Source: Shewanella sp. KX20019 (lineage in GTDB: Bacteria > Pseudomonadota > Gammaproteobacteria > Enterobacterales > Shewanellaceae). From it: DNA of 64,000 bases. The stretch lies in NCBI RefSeq assembly GCF_016757755.1, contig NZ_CP068437.1, positions 3,596,001 to 3,660,000 on the forward strand. Direction: 5' to 3'. Below, piece by piece: positions 9,171-18,567 of the stretch. The number at the start of each line of letters is the position of its first letter. The first letter of the stretch is position 1. The notes under the pieces are model-generated. The model ran no database searches and had not been told where the DNA came from. It saw only the letters and a program-made list of their open reading frames with translations. Made by a program: the position numbers and the translations under genes.

Positions 9171-10370
9171 ATGGCGGTAGACCTGTTTATTATCTCGTTA
9201 TGTTTAATTCTATTTTGCGGTAAAGTTTTTGGTAGTCTATTCGAGCGGTTAGCAATGCCTGCCGTGGTCGGAGAGATCCTCGCAGGCCTTCTTTTAGGGC
9301 CGACATTATTGAATTTTGTCACCCCTCACCCAACTTTAGCGGTCATGGCTGAATTAGGGGTGATTTTGCTGCTATTTTCAATTGGCTGCGAAACATCCAT
9401 TAAGCGACTCTATCAAGCCGGCGGCCGCGCAGTGGCTGTTGCTGTGCTAGGGATCTTATCCCCGGCTATCTTGATGGGATTAAGTAGTGCTTATTATCTT
9501 ACCGACTCCCTATTTACCGCTATTTATCTAGGGTGCGCATTAACCGCCACCAGCATAGGCATCTCATTACGTGTATTGGTTCAAGCTAACCAAGGACAGA
9601 CTACCGTTGGTAATATTATTTTAGGTGCAGCGGTAATTGACGACGTCATAGGAGTGATATTACTCAGTATCCTGTTTAATTTTGCTAGCCAGGGAGCGCT
9701 TGATATCGCTAGTACCTTGCTACTGATCGGCAAGGTGCTTTTATTTTTGATCCTCACCCCACCAATCGCTAGGGCACTGCTCTATCTTGCCCGAGCGTTC
9801 AAACCCGCTAACGATAATTCCGGATATGAAGTCGTCATAGCCATGATATTAGTTTGCTTATTTTCGTGGCTGGCGCACCTGTTTGCAGCACCAGCATTAC
9901 TCGGTGGTTTCGCTGTAGGCTTAGCGCTGAGTCGACAATTCATCTCTCCATTCAATCGCTATTTAGTTAATCCCTTCGCCTTTACGCACAAAATGGAATT
10001 ATCAACCAAGACGCTCGTTGACGTGTTTACACCAATCTTTTTTGTCTATGTTGGTATTAGTTTAGATCTAAGTCAGCTCGATTACAGTGCCAGTGGCGTA
10101 TTGCTGTTACTGTGGCTATCTCTACTGGCAATTTTAAGTAAACTTGCCGCTGGTTGGCTTGCTGGAGGGGGATGGAAAAATAAACTCATTGTAGGCAGTG
10201 CCATGGTACCTCGTGGCGAGGTGGGCTTAGTATTTGCTGAATTAGGCAGGAAAATGGATATAATCGACAGTAAACTGTTTACCGAATTGGTAGTGATTAT
10301 CGCGATAACCACATTGATAGGTCCATTACTGCTAAAGTGGAGCTTAAGAGATAACGTCAAATACGCATAG
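9171..10370 (+). CDS. CPA2-family cation:proton antiporter
   Basis: 399 residues and about 12 hydrophobic segments throughout, no soluble regulatory domain. Family features are 'PAVVGEILAGLLLGP' in an early helix, the acidic pair 'GAAVIDDVIGVILL' that carries protons in Na+/H+ and K+/H+ exchangers, and 'PRGEVGLVFAELG' near the C-terminus. It acts in the inner membrane in ion and pH balance. It lacks the TrkA domains seen in the second CPA2 protein of this window (59302-61251). Ion specificity cannot be told from sequence. Confidence 0.88.
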   Translation: MAVDLFIISLCLILFCGKVFGSLFERLAMPAVVGEILAGLLLGPTLLNFVTPHPTLAVMAELGVILLLFSIGCETSIKRLYQAGGRAVAVAVLGILSPAILMGLSSAYYLTDSLFTAIYLGCALTATSIGISLRVLVQANQGQTTVGNIILGAAVIDDVIGVILLSILFNFASQGALDIASTLLLIGKVLLFLILTPPIARALLYLARAFKPANDNSGYEVVIAMILVCLFSWLAHLFAAPALLGGFAVGLALSRQFISPFNRYLVNPFAFTHKMELSTKTLVDVFTPIFFVYVGISLDLSQLDYSASGVLLLLWLSLLAILSKLAAGWLAGGGWKNKLIVGSAMVPRGEVGLVFAELGRKMDIIDSKLFTELVVIIAITTLIGPLLLKWSLRDNVKYA

Positions 10371-10459
10371 CGATTTATTTAAACAATCTGTATATCTAAA
10401 CCAGCCACATTTAGTGACTGGTGATAATTAAACCTCAACGGTTCTGGGAAAATAATAGC

Positions 10460-11038
10460 CTAATCCCAGATAAACTCTCGAAAGTGCTTACGGCAAACTG
10501 ACTCGTAACTCTCATTACCACCAATGGCGACCTGTTCACCCTCTCTCATTGGCTTGCCGCTACCATCAAGACGCACCACCATATTGGCTTTACGACCACA
10601 GTGACAAATCGTTTTCAGTTCGACTAGCTTATCGGCCCAAGCAAGTAGGTATTGGCTGCCACTGAACAACTCACCTTGGAAATCGGTTTTAAGGCCATAA
10701 CACAACACTGGAATATCGAGAATATCGACCACATAAGTCAACTGCTTGACCTGCTCTTTACTCAAAAATTGAGATTCATCAATTAGAATACAGTGCAGCG
10801 TTTGCTCTTTGTGAGCAGTGCCGATCATATTGGTTAAATCATCATCACTACCAAATACCTGCGCTTCGGTCTCGATGCCAATACGCGAAGCCACTTTACC
10901 TACGCCATATCGATTATCGATTGACGCCGTCATGACTAAGGTATTCATGCCGCGTTCACGGTAGTTATATGAAGACTGTAATAATGAAGTCGACTTACCG
11001 GCGTTCATTGCTGAGTAATAAAAATAGAGTTGCGCCAA
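10460..11038 (-). CDS. tdk: Thymidine kinase
   Basis: Type II thymidine kinase phosphorylating (deoxy)thymidine in the salvage pathway. The P-loop is 'SAMNAGKST', the Walker B/catalytic region is 'CILIDESQF', and a structural zinc site is suggested by 'CHCG' and the later Cys/His near 'VCRKHF'. I take the TTG at 11036-11038 as the start: it gives the family N-terminus AQLYFYY with 192 residues, and AAGGA (11047-11051) lies 8 nt upstream. An in-frame ATG 54 nt further out adds 18 residues without a family match. Monocistronic. Confidence 0.92.
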   Translation of the reverse strand: MAQLYFYYSAMNAGKSTSLLQSSYNYRERGMNTLVMTASIDNRYGVGKVASRIGIETEAQVFGSDDDLTNMIGTAHKEQTLHCILIDESQFLSKEQVKQLTYVVDILDIPVLCYGLKTDFQGELFSGSQYLLAWADKLVELKTICHCGRKANMVVRLDGSGKPMREGEQVAIGGNESYESVCRKHFREFIWD

Positions 11039-11404
11039 ACCGAGAGTCCTTAAGGATGAATTCATCGTTAGTCTAGCATTATTAGCTAGCACAAATCATC
11101 CACAATCCACCATATAGTGAGGCTAATCATTTGCTATTTTACTCACTAACTTTATCACCTTAACTAGTGTAACCCTCTAGAGAATAGCTAAACACTAGTG
11201 AGTTAACAGCTATTTTTAAGCGCTCTGATATCAGTATGATATAGCGCAACATTAATTGTTCACCCTCCCCTTACACTTGTCGTACAACGTTAATATTTAA
11301 AACTCAATTAAAACTCATATGGCCCACAAAACAACACACATTTAATGAGATAAGTTAACGCCATTATTAAGGATCAATTAACAAACAATTGATAGTGTCA
11401 CTTG

Positions 11405-11668
11405 TAGACCCATCCGACTTAAAGATGCAGGATTCAGTGGGAGTTTAATGGGCTTTAATCAAGGCATTGATTGCCACGAATGGTTTCTCCCTTGGTAAAA
11501 TCAATAACACAGAGTAAAGCCCATTAAAACCCATCATAGAAGGTGTTGTGCAAACCCACTTCGTTGTTGCACTCACTTAAAATGGAATAACCATTTCTAT
11601 GTTAATGCGCCTAGAATTGAACTAGCACAGCGCCTCTGAAACGAGCATCTTCAGGTAGGATGGGTATA
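11405..11668. repeat. MITE-like element, copy 1
   Basis: About 264 bp bounded by imperfect terminal inverted repeats: left 11405-11427 (core ACCCATCC) and right 11646-11668 (core GGATGGGT). Inside is a 14-bp perfect inverted repeat, TTTAATGGGCTTTA at 11444-11457 against 11515-11528. It aligns along most of its length with the element at 52012-52278; shared blocks include ATTCAG(C/T)GGGA, TAACCATTTCT and a right end ATCTT(C/T)AG. It has no ORF, so any movement would depend on a transposase elsewhere. It fills most of the 674-bp gap between tdk and the peptidase gene. Confidence 0.65.
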
Positions 11669-11712
11669 AAACTCATAAGAAATAACAACTATAATGAAGG
11701 AAGTATTACCAG

Positions 11713-13848
11713 ATGCATAAAACACTCATCGCCGCAGCTATTACTGCAACGCTCGCGTTAAGCGCCTGCTCAACCACTAAAAACGATCCAATGGCAGCGA
11801 CTATGGTGCAAACTCAGAATCCTTTTTTACAAGCCAGTGTTTTACAATATCAAGCGCCTGACTTTAGCTTGATTAAAGACGAGCATTTCGCACCAGCGCT
11901 TGAACAAGGGATCAAGGAGCATTATCAGGAGATCCTCGAATTAGCCAATAACCCCGATGCAGCCACATTCGACAATACCATTGTGGCGATGGAAAAAAGT
12001 GGTCAGCTGTTAAACCGTACCTCTAAGGTTTTTTATAACCTCACAGGATCAAACAGCAACCCAACACTGCGTCAGGTACAAGGCGAAATGGCGCCAAAAA
12101 TGGCAGCGCATTCTGACAATATCAACTTAAATCCAGCACTATTTGCTCGGGTAGAGAGCATCTATAACAGCCGTGCAGATCTAAACTTGTCAGCCGAAGC
12201 TAACCGCTTAGTCGAAGTTTACTATCAGCGCTTTGTTCGCGCCGGTGCCAAACTGAGCGATAGCCAGAAACAGCAGATCCGTGCACTAAACGAAGAGCAA
12301 TCTACACTCACCAATGAGTTTGCTCAGCGCTTAATGCGACTGACCAAGGAGATCGCTGTTGTTGTAGACAATGAAGCTGAACTCAGTGGTTTGTCAGACA
12401 GTGCCATTCGTGCCGCGGCAGCGGATGCTACAGCCAATGGCCACGACGGTAAGTATCAACTCAACATCACCAACACCACGCGCCAGCCAGTACTGACTCA
12501 GTTAGATAATCGCGAGCTGCGCCAGCAAGTGTGGCAAGCCTCTGCCAATCGTGGTCTTGAGGGCGAAAATGAAACGGCCTCCTTTGTTGCCCGTTTAGCG
12601 CAGCTTAGAGCGGAGCGCGCAGCACTGCTAGGGTTTGACAGCTGGGCAGATTACCGCCTTGCCCCACAAATGGCCAAAACGCCAGAAGCGGTGTACAAGA
12701 TGTTCGGCTCTATGGTGCCAGCCGTTGTTGCCAACACCAATAAAGAAGCTGCCGATATCCAAGCGATGATAGACAGCACTGGCGGTGATTTTGAATTGGC
12801 ACCGTGGGACTGGGCTTACTACGCCGAACTTGTTCGCAAAGATAAGTATGACTTAGACGCCAATGCTATCCGCCCTTACTTTGAGTTTGACCGGGTATTA
12901 GAAGATGGAGTTTTTTATACCCTTAAAGAGCTTTATGGTGTGAGCTTTACGCCTCGTCCAGATCTTCCTGTCTACCACCCAGATGTGAAAGCCTATGAGA
13001 TGTTTGATGAAGATGGTACTAGTTTAGCCATTTTCTACGCCGACCATTTTGCCCGAGAAGGCAAACGCGGTGGAGCCTGGATGAGTTCGTTTGTTGGTCA
13101 ATCTGAATTGCTAAACAGCAAGCCTGTGGTCGTCAATGTGATGAATATTAAAAAGGCGCCAGCCGGCGAACCGACCTTTGTCAGCTACGATGAAGTGACT
13201 ACCATGTTCCACGAGATGGGCCATGGCACTCATGGTATGTTCTCTAAGGTAAATTACCCTACCCTTTCTGGTACCTCGGTTTCACGCGACTTTGTCGAGT
13301 TTCCATCAACCTTCGAAGAGGATTGGGCGGCGCATCCCAAGGTGTTAGCTAACTATGCCAAGCATTATGAAACTGGTGAGCCTATCCCAGAGGAGCTGCT
13401 TAATAAACTGCTTAAATCACGCAGCTTTAACCAAGGCTTCGATACCCTTGAATATATGTCGGCAGCACTGGTTGATTTAGAGTGGCATTCACTTAAAGCG
13501 GATGCTCCACTGCAAGATGTTGCCAGCTTTGAAGCTGCGGCACTTAAAAAACATGGGGTTGATCTGCCAGCTGTACCGCCAAGATATAAATCGACCTACT
13601 TTGCTCACGCGTTCCCTGGTGGCTACTCAGCTAGTTATTACGCTTACATGTGGAGTGAAATCCTAGCGGCCGATGCCTTTGCTTACGTGCAAACTCAAGG
13701 CGGCTTGAACCGTGAGATAGGCATGAAGTTTAGAAAAACCATTCGTGAGGTCGGTAATACTGTGCCGCCAATGGACGCCTACAAAGCCTTTAGAGGTCAA
13801 GAGCCAACGACTGAAGCCTTGCTTAATCGCCGTGGTTTAAACAACTAA
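11713..13848 (+). CDS. dcp: M3-family zinc metallopeptidase, dipeptidyl carboxypeptidase-like lipoprotein
   Basis: 711 residues. A lipoprotein signal (lipobox LSAC, Cys near residue 19) places it in the envelope, unlike cytosolic oligopeptidase A. The M3 active site is 'FHEMGHGTH' (His500, Glu501, His504), followed by the third ligand region 'EFPSTFEEDW'. The C-terminal 'FAHAFPGGYSASYYAY' block holds the tyrosines and histidine that bind substrate in Dcp and neurolysin relatives. It should remove dipeptides from peptide C-termini in periplasmic peptide use. Closest by appearance to peptidyl-dipeptidase Dcp. Monocistronic, closed by a strong terminator. Confidence 0.9.
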   Translation: MHKTLIAAAITATLALSACSTTKNDPMAATMVQTQNPFLQASVLQYQAPDFSLIKDEHFAPALEQGIKEHYQEILELANNPDAATFDNTIVAMEKSGQLLNRTSKVFYNLTGSNSNPTLRQVQGEMAPKMAAHSDNINLNPALFARVESIYNSRADLNLSAEANRLVEVYYQRFVRAGAKLSDSQKQQIRALNEEQSTLTNEFAQRLMRLTKEIAVVVDNEAELSGLSDSAIRAAAADATANGHDGKYQLNITNTTRQPVLTQLDNRELRQQVWQASANRGLEGENETASFVARLAQLRAERAALLGFDSWADYRLAPQMAKTPEAVYKMFGSMVPAVVANTNKEAADIQAMIDSTGGDFELAPWDWAYYAELVRKDKYDLDANAIRPYFEFDRVLEDGVFYTLKELYGVSFTPRPDLPVYHPDVKAYEMFDEDGTSLAIFYADHFAREGKRGGAWMSSFVGQSELLNSKPVVVNVMNIKKAPAGEPTFVSYDEVTTMFHEMGHGTHGMFSKVNYPTLSGTSVSRDFVEFPSTFEEDWAAHPKVLANYAKHYETGEPIPEELLNKLLKSRSFNQGFDTLEYMSAALVDLEWHSLKADAPLQDVASFEAAALKKHGVDLPAVPPRYKSTYFAHAFPGGYSASYYAYMWSEILAADAFAYVQTQGGLNREIGMKFRKTIREVGNTVPPMDAYKAFRGQEPTTEALLNRRGLNN

Positions 13849-13880
13849 TACTCGTATTCATACTGTATTAATAGCTACAA

Positions 13881-13909
13881 AAAAGCCGCTCTCATTGAGA
13901 GCGGCTTTT
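13881..13909. terminator. Bidirectional rho-independent terminator
   Basis: AAAAGCCGCTCTC (13881-13893) and GAGAGCGGCTTTT (13897-13909) form a perfect 13-bp stem with a 3-nt loop between the convergent peptidase (stop 13848) and NhaC-family (stop 13936) genes. A/T runs on both sides suit both directions. Confidence 0.9.
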
Positions 13910-13935
13910 AAATGCCTAACGAAAAGCTTTCTAAA

Positions 13936-15507
13936 TTAAGTGGTCGTTCGCTGACAAGATTTAATCCGCAGTATAATCACGCTAATCACAAACAACACAC
14001 TACAGGTCAATAAGCCTGCCATCACTGACTCAGTGAAACCAAGTACAATGTAGCCACCTAAACTAATGCCTGCGACAATTAACGCATAGGGTAACTGCGT
14101 GATCACATGGTCGATATGATGGCAGTTCGCGCCCGTTGAAGACAAAATGGTGGTGTCAGATATCGGTGAACAATGATCGCCAAATACTGCCCCAGCAAGC
14201 ACTGCAGCCAGCATTGGTAGCATCATGCTCGTGTCACTTCCCATCGCCATATCAGCAGCAATAGGTAACATAATACCGAATGTACCCCAGCTGGTGCCGG
14301 TAGAAAATGCGGTTAAACCAGCCAGAATAAACAGCACTGCAGGCAACATCGCAAACGGAATATTACCGGTCGCTAAGCTCGCCATATACTTACCAGTTTC
14401 AAGCTGACCGATGACACCTGCTATCGTCCATGCAAAGAGCAAGATGTAGATTGCTGGCAGCATAGATTTCGCGCCTTCAACCACGCCTTTAACGATCATC
14501 TTCTTCTCAACACCTTGGTAAGTAACCAGCACAAGCGTGACGATTAAACCAATTAAGGCACCAAAGAAGAGTGATGAACCAACATCGGTATTTTCGAATG
14601 CGCCAATCAGGCTAAAGGCTTCATTTTTAGCAGCCAGCGCATCACCACCACTACTCACCATAAAGTAGAATGTAGCGAAGACTAAGACCGTAATGGGTAA
14701 GAATAATCCGAGGATTTTACCGGTATCCGCTTCTGGCAAACCAGAGTTGGCCCCAGGGGGTAATCCTTTTGACTCATCATAAAGGTTACCTTTCTGCGCA
14801 TTAAGCTCATGTTGACGCATAGGGCCAATATCGAGGCCCATCAGCGCGACACACAGTAGCAGTAATAATGCGAAGATAGCGTAGAAGTTCATCGGGATCA
14901 TCTGCACAAATGTGCTTAAATGTCCTGAATCTGTAAAACCGTGGGCAGTTAAAATACCACCAATCAAGGCAATGATGTACGCGCCCCAGCTTGATACAGG
15001 CGAGATAACACAGATAGGTGCAGCCGTTGAATCCAGCAGATAAGCTAACTTACTACGAGAGATGTAGTAACGGTCAGTGAGCGGTCGAGCAACACTCCCC
15101 ACAACCAAACTATTAAAGTAATCATCAATAAACACCACACAACCCAAGAACATGGTTAATAGTTTGGCATCACGTTTATTACGAATATGATTGCGAGCCC
15201 AATCGGCAAACGCACGAGCCGAGCCGCTAACGGTAATGAGCGCAGTGATCATCCCAAGCACGACGAGGAAACCAAGAATGTATAGGTTCCAGCTATTGAG
15301 TGCGCCATCATCCCACACTAGCGCCAGAACTTTAGCACCCACGTATTGGGCAGTATTTGCAGCAGAGAAATCGGTCAGCAGTAGTGCACCCAGTAGGATC
15401 CCCACCCCAAGAGAAAGTAAAACACGACGGGTTAACATCGCCAGTACGATTGCAACTACCGGAGGCAGCAACGAAAGTGCCGAATCGGCATAGCTTAAAA
15501 TTGTCAT
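13936..15507 (-). CDS. lysW: NhaC-family transporter, probable lysine transporter (LysW type)
   Basis: 523 residues, about 12-13 membrane segments, of the Na+/H+ antiporter NhaC superfamily. Family blocks seen are 'LGCVVFIDDYFNSLVVG', 'FSTGTSWGTFGIMLPIA' and 'GDHCSPISDTTILSS'. On sequence alone it would be called an antiporter. The upstream leader carries a lysine riboswitch, and riboswitch-controlled NhaC members were predicted as lysine transporters (LysW) in earlier comparative genomics, so lysine uptake is the better functional call. Single gene, sharing a terminator with the peptidase gene. Confidence 0.8.
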   Translation of the reverse strand: MTILSYADSALSLLPPVVAIVLAMLTRRVLLSLGVGILLGALLLTDFSAANTAQYVGAKVLALVWDDGALNSWNLYILGFLVVLGMITALITVSGSARAFADWARNHIRNKRDAKLLTMFLGCVVFIDDYFNSLVVGSVARPLTDRYYISRSKLAYLLDSTAAPICVISPVSSWGAYIIALIGGILTAHGFTDSGHLSTFVQMIPMNFYAIFALLLLLCVALMGLDIGPMRQHELNAQKGNLYDESKGLPPGANSGLPEADTGKILGLFLPITVLVFATFYFMVSSGGDALAAKNEAFSLIGAFENTDVGSSLFFGALIGLIVTLVLVTYQGVEKKMIVKGVVEGAKSMLPAIYILLFAWTIAGVIGQLETGKYMASLATGNIPFAMLPAVLFILAGLTAFSTGTSWGTFGIMLPIAADMAMGSDTSMMLPMLAAVLAGAVFGDHCSPISDTTILSSTGANCHHIDHVITQLPYALIVAGISLGGYIVLGFTESVMAGLLTCSVLFVISVIILRIKSCQRTTT

Positions 15508-15655
15508 TTAATTATTATCTTCGCTAAGTACGAATGGAGGCCGACTGAACTGGTGGGAGTTAGCATTGAGAGCTGATTACACCTGTCCTATCAGTAGCGC
15601 TCCACAGTAATATCAATGTTCGACATTAATATAAAATCTTCTTATCTTCCCGATA

Positions 15656-15808
15656 AGAAATACTATGGCAGTGCTGTTCCTATTTGGTAACAGCCCCAGC
15701 AACAAGCCTCGATATGCTTTGTCACTTCGGCATCAAATCCTTTCTCAACAAGTCATAGGCATCACCCTACTTGTCGGTACTAATATTGAATGCACCTCTA
15801 CTTCTAAG
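15656..15808 (-). ncRNA. Lysine riboswitch (L box)
   Basis: On the minus strand, in the leader of the NhaC-family gene, the conserved L-box pieces occur in order: AGAAGTAGAGGTGC, AGTA, a GGGTGATGCC arm, GAAAGG, GCCGAAG, GGGGCTGTTACC with its partner GGAACAGC, then ACTGCCAT. The ends pair (AGAAGTA with TATTTCT) as helix P1. A second hairpin, CTTATC/GATAAG at 15641-15657, overlaps the 3' strand of P1, so the two are mutually exclusive, as in an expression platform. It should shut off the transporter when lysine is high. Boundaries are approximate. Confidence 0.8.
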
Positions 15809-15845
15809 GACGTTAAATAGACTGAGCTAATTAACGTGAGTGTCA

Positions 15846-15890
15846 TAAAAACATAAGCGGCTTTAGGGATGCTACCCTAAAGCCGCTTAT
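15846..15890 (-). terminator. Rho-independent terminator of etfBA
   Basis: A 16-bp perfect stem, ATAAGCGGCTTTAGGG (15853-15868) with 15875-15890, 6-nt loop, followed on the minus strand by GTTTTTATG. It lies 116 nt after the etfA stop. Confidence 0.85.
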
Positions 15891-16005
15891 CGTGACACAG
15901 ATCTCAAATATTACCAACCAATACTCACGACCGATAACAGCTCGGCAACCTTATAAAAACAACTCTGTGTTTTTTCAGCTTGCCAGCAGCCTAACGGTGG
16001 ATAAG

Positions 16006-16929
16006 TTAAAGCTGCTCTAATAGCTGTGGCACAGCATCAAACAGATCAGCTTCCAATCCATAGTCAGCCACCTGGAAAATTGGCGCTTCAGGATCTTTGT
16101 TGATTGCCACGATCACTTTTGAATCTTTCATGCCAGCGAGATGCTGGATAGCACCAGAAATCCCCACGGCGATGTACAAATCAGGCGCAACAATTTTACC
16201 CGTTTGCCCCACTTGCAGATCGTTAGGCACAAAGCCTGCGTCTACTGCAGCACGTGATGCACCCAGTGCCCCACCTAACTTATCGGCAAGTTGCTCTAGT
16301 ATGCCAAAGTTCTCACTGTTGCCCATTGCACGCCCGCCAGAGACAACAACAGACGCGCTTCCCAGTTCAGGGCGCTCTGATTCGGTCAAACTCTGAGATA
16401 CAAACTCAACTTGAGGCGCAATCTCTTGCGTCAATGTCACAAGTTCAGCACTGCCATCGCCTGCCACTGCATCAAATGCACTTGAGCGCACTGTGATCAC
16501 CTTCTTGTCATCCAAGCTCTGGACTGTCGCTAACGCGCTGCCAGCATAGATAGGACGAACGAAGGTATCATTACTCACCACTTCTATCACTTCTGATAAC
16601 TGGTTTACGTCGAGTAATGCCGCTACCCGAGGCAATACATTCTTACCATGGCTAGAAGCCGCGGCAAGCACATACTCATAGTCCGCTGCAACTTCAGTGA
16701 CGACTTCCGCAGTGTTTTCAGCTAGGCCGTTAACATAAACGGCGGCATCGGCAACTAATACTTTTCGTATGCCATTGAGCTGTTGTGCACTGCCAACCAC
16801 ATCGCCACAGTTGTGACCGACAACGAGTACATCAATGTCGCCACCAATGGCTTGACCGCATGCCACCACTTTAGCGGTATCCAGTTTTAGACTGGCGTTA
16901 TCGTGTTCTGCTAATACTAAAATTGCCAT
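16006..16929 (-). CDS. etfA: Electron transfer flavoprotein alpha subunit
   Basis: 307 residues of the EtfA/FixB family. With EtfB it forms the soluble FAD protein that takes electrons from acyl-CoA and other dehydrogenases and hands them to ETF-ubiquinone oxidoreductase (not in this window). The C-terminal FAD domain is clear: 'VVSGGRAMG', then '[19 protein letters not shown]', then '[18 protein letters not shown]'. The start codon overlaps the etfB stop by one base, so the two are translationally coupled. Confidence 0.95.
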   Translation of the reverse strand: MAILVLAEHDNASLKLDTAKVVACGQAIGGDIDVLVVGHNCGDVVGSAQQLNGIRKVLVADAAVYVNGLAENTAEVVTEVAADYEYVLAAASSHGKNVLPRVAALLDVNQLSEVIEVVSNDTFVRPIYAGSALATVQSLDDKKVITVRSSAFDAVAGDGSAELVTLTQEIAPQVEFVSQSLTESERPELGSASVVVSGGRAMGNSENFGILEQLADKLGGALGASRAAVDAGFVPNDLQVGQTGKIVAPDLYIAVGISGAIQHLAGMKDSKVIVAINKDPEAPIFQVADYGLEADLFDAVPQLLEQL

Positions 16930-17678
16930 TAGATCACCTTCGCTTCATTCTTTAACTTTTCAACCAACTCTTCTACAGAAGATACCATCACACCCGCACT
17001 GCGCTCAGCAGGTGGAGTCACTTTAACGACGCTCTGGTGAGACTTGAGGGTCACATCGAAATCGGCTGGAGTGAGTGTCTCAAGTGGTTTACGTTTAGCT
17101 TTCATGATATTCGGCAATTTTGCGTAACGTGGCTCGTTTAAACGCAGGTCAGCGGTAACCACAGCTGGTAAAGGTAGCATCAGTGTTTGCAGTCCACCGT
17201 CAACTTCGCGAGTCACCGTCAGCTGTTCAGCATTCACTTTTACTTCCGAGGCAAAGGTTGCTTGTGGCATTTTGCCAATCGCCGCTAACATTTGACCCGT
17301 TTGGTTGTTGTCGCTATCAATGGATTGCTTACCCAAGATAACTAAGTCTACTTGCTCTTTTTTCTGTACCGCATGAATTAGCTTAGCAACAGATAAAGGC
17401 ACAAGGTCTTCGTCAGTCTGAATATGGATAGCTCGATCAGCACCGAGTGCTAGCGCCGTTCTCAACTGCTCCTGCGAAGCTTTTGGACCGATGCTCATGA
17501 CGATGACTTCAGAAGCGCTTCCCGCTTCTTTTAAACGAACGGCTTCTTCTACAGCAATCTCACAAAACGGGTTAATCGCCATTTTAAGGTTTGCGGTATC
17601 GACACTTGTATTGTCAGCATTAACCCTGACCTTTACATTGGCATCGACGACACGTTTTACTGGCACCAATACTTTCAT
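16929..17678 (-). CDS. etfB: Electron transfer flavoprotein beta subunit
   Basis: 249 residues of the EtfB/FixA family, with the typical start '[12 protein letters not shown]', the AMP-binding region '[19 protein letters not shown]' and 'LGADRAIHI', and the C-terminal arm that wraps EtfA. First gene of the etfBA operon, with AAGGA a few bases upstream of the ATG. A perfect 18-bp palindrome about 100 bp upstream is a likely operator. Confidence 0.95.
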   Translation of the reverse strand: MKVLVPVKRVVDANVKVRVNADNTSVDTANLKMAINPFCEIAVEEAVRLKEAGSASEVIVMSIGPKASQEQLRTALALGADRAIHIQTDEDLVPLSVAKLIHAVQKKEQVDLVILGKQSIDSDNNQTGQMLAAIGKMPQATFASEVKVNAEQLTVTREVDGGLQTLMLPLPAVVTADLRLNEPRYAKLPNIMKAKRKPLETLTPADFDVTLKSHQSVVKVTPPAERSAGVMVSSVEELVEKLKNEAKVI

Positions 17679-17776
17679 AGGGCTTCCTTGTTACGTCTCT
17701 TAATGAACGGGATTATGCGAATAGTCACTTATATAGCACAGCAACTATTACAGAAATTAGAGTCACTTTACGTGCT

Positions 17777-17794
17777 GTTGACGTTAACGTCAAC
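17777..17794. promoter_or_regulatory. 18-bp palindrome upstream of etfBA, possible LiuR-type operator
   Basis: GTTGACGTTAACGTCAAC is a perfect palindrome centred 107 bp upstream of the etfB start, in the 338-bp gap shared with the divergent hns gene. From memory it resembles sites of the MerR-family regulator LiuR, which controls branched-chain amino acid catabolism and etf genes in Shewanella. That link is inference. The rest of the gap toward hns is AT-rich. Confidence 0.5.
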
Positions 17795-18016
17795 CTAGAG
17801 TCGAACACCTGTTCACATTAATATAATGAGATAAGGCGTAATTGGCCGATATCGATAACATTTGAGAAATATAATCGTCTTTTTCACAAATTAATCTTAA
17901 TTAATACTTTTTATTCTCAATTAAACAGAAATAACATTTGATCCTTATCGAAATAGTTCCTATTATTTGGAACAGAATATAAAATCCTTTCCTATTTTAA
18001 TTGGACGTTAATCATC

Positions 18017-18409
18017 ATGAGCGAATTTTTAGATATATTGACCCACGGTCGCCGTTTTAAAGCAGCAGTTAAAGAGCTATCTCTTGAAGAGTTAAAAGAT
18101 CTTGCTGTAAAGCTTGAAAAAATCATCGAAGAAAAAGCATCTCAAGCTGAAGCTGAAAATGAAGCAATGGCTGAGCGTAATGCTAAAATTGAAGAGATTC
18201 GTCAACAAATGGAAGCGATTGGTTTATCAGTTGACGATATTGGTGGCGCTGGCGTTAAACCAGCTCCTAAGAAACGTGCACCACGTCCAGCTAAATACCA
18301 AATTGAAGTGAATGGCGACATGGTTCAATGGACAGGCCAAGGCCGTATGCCAACTGTATTCAAGAATGAATTAGAAAAAGGTCGTACAATGGACGACTTC
18401 CTTATTTAA
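18017..18409 (+). CDS. hns: H-NS family nucleoid protein
   Basis: 130 residues with the two-part H-NS layout: an N-terminal helical oligomerisation region (about 1-70, charged coiled coil) and a C-terminal DNA-binding domain after a basic Ala/Pro linker. The DNA-binding domain has the signature 'WTGQGRMP', the AT-hook-like loop that enters the minor groove of AT-rich DNA. It silences AT-rich and horizontally acquired genes. The promoter region is itself AT-rich, with a short inverted repeat GTTCC/GGAAC (17956-17973), possibly for autoregulation. Monocistronic with its own terminator. Confidence 0.93.
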   Translation: MSEFLDILTHGRRFKAAVKELSLEELKDLAVKLEKIIEEKASQAEAENEAMAERNAKIEEIRQQMEAIGLSVDDIGGAGVKPAPKKRAPRPAKYQIEVNGDMVQWTGQGRMPTVFKNELEKGRTMDDFLI

Positions 18410-18430
18410 GTTTCCGTTTACTGCCTATAA

Positions 18431-18455
18431 AACCCAGCTATTGCTGGGTTTTTTG
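18431..18455 (+). terminator. Rho-independent terminator of hns
   Basis: AACCCAGC (18431-18438) pairs with GCTGGGTT (18443-18450), followed by a T-run, 22 nt after the hns stop. Confidence 0.85.
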
Positions 18456-18567
18456 TTATTACGCATCCAAGAATCATATTCTAAGTTACAAATACTGTTT
18501 AGTAATTGTTGTTAAGTTAAGATATCCTCACACTTCCCCTACTCTTCTAACAAACATAAGTACGGTA

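Noticed and set aside
10400..10422. Terminator between the CPA2 antiporter and tdk
   Set aside because: ACCAGCCAC/GTGACTGGT has an internal mismatch and no T-run, so support is too weak to list.
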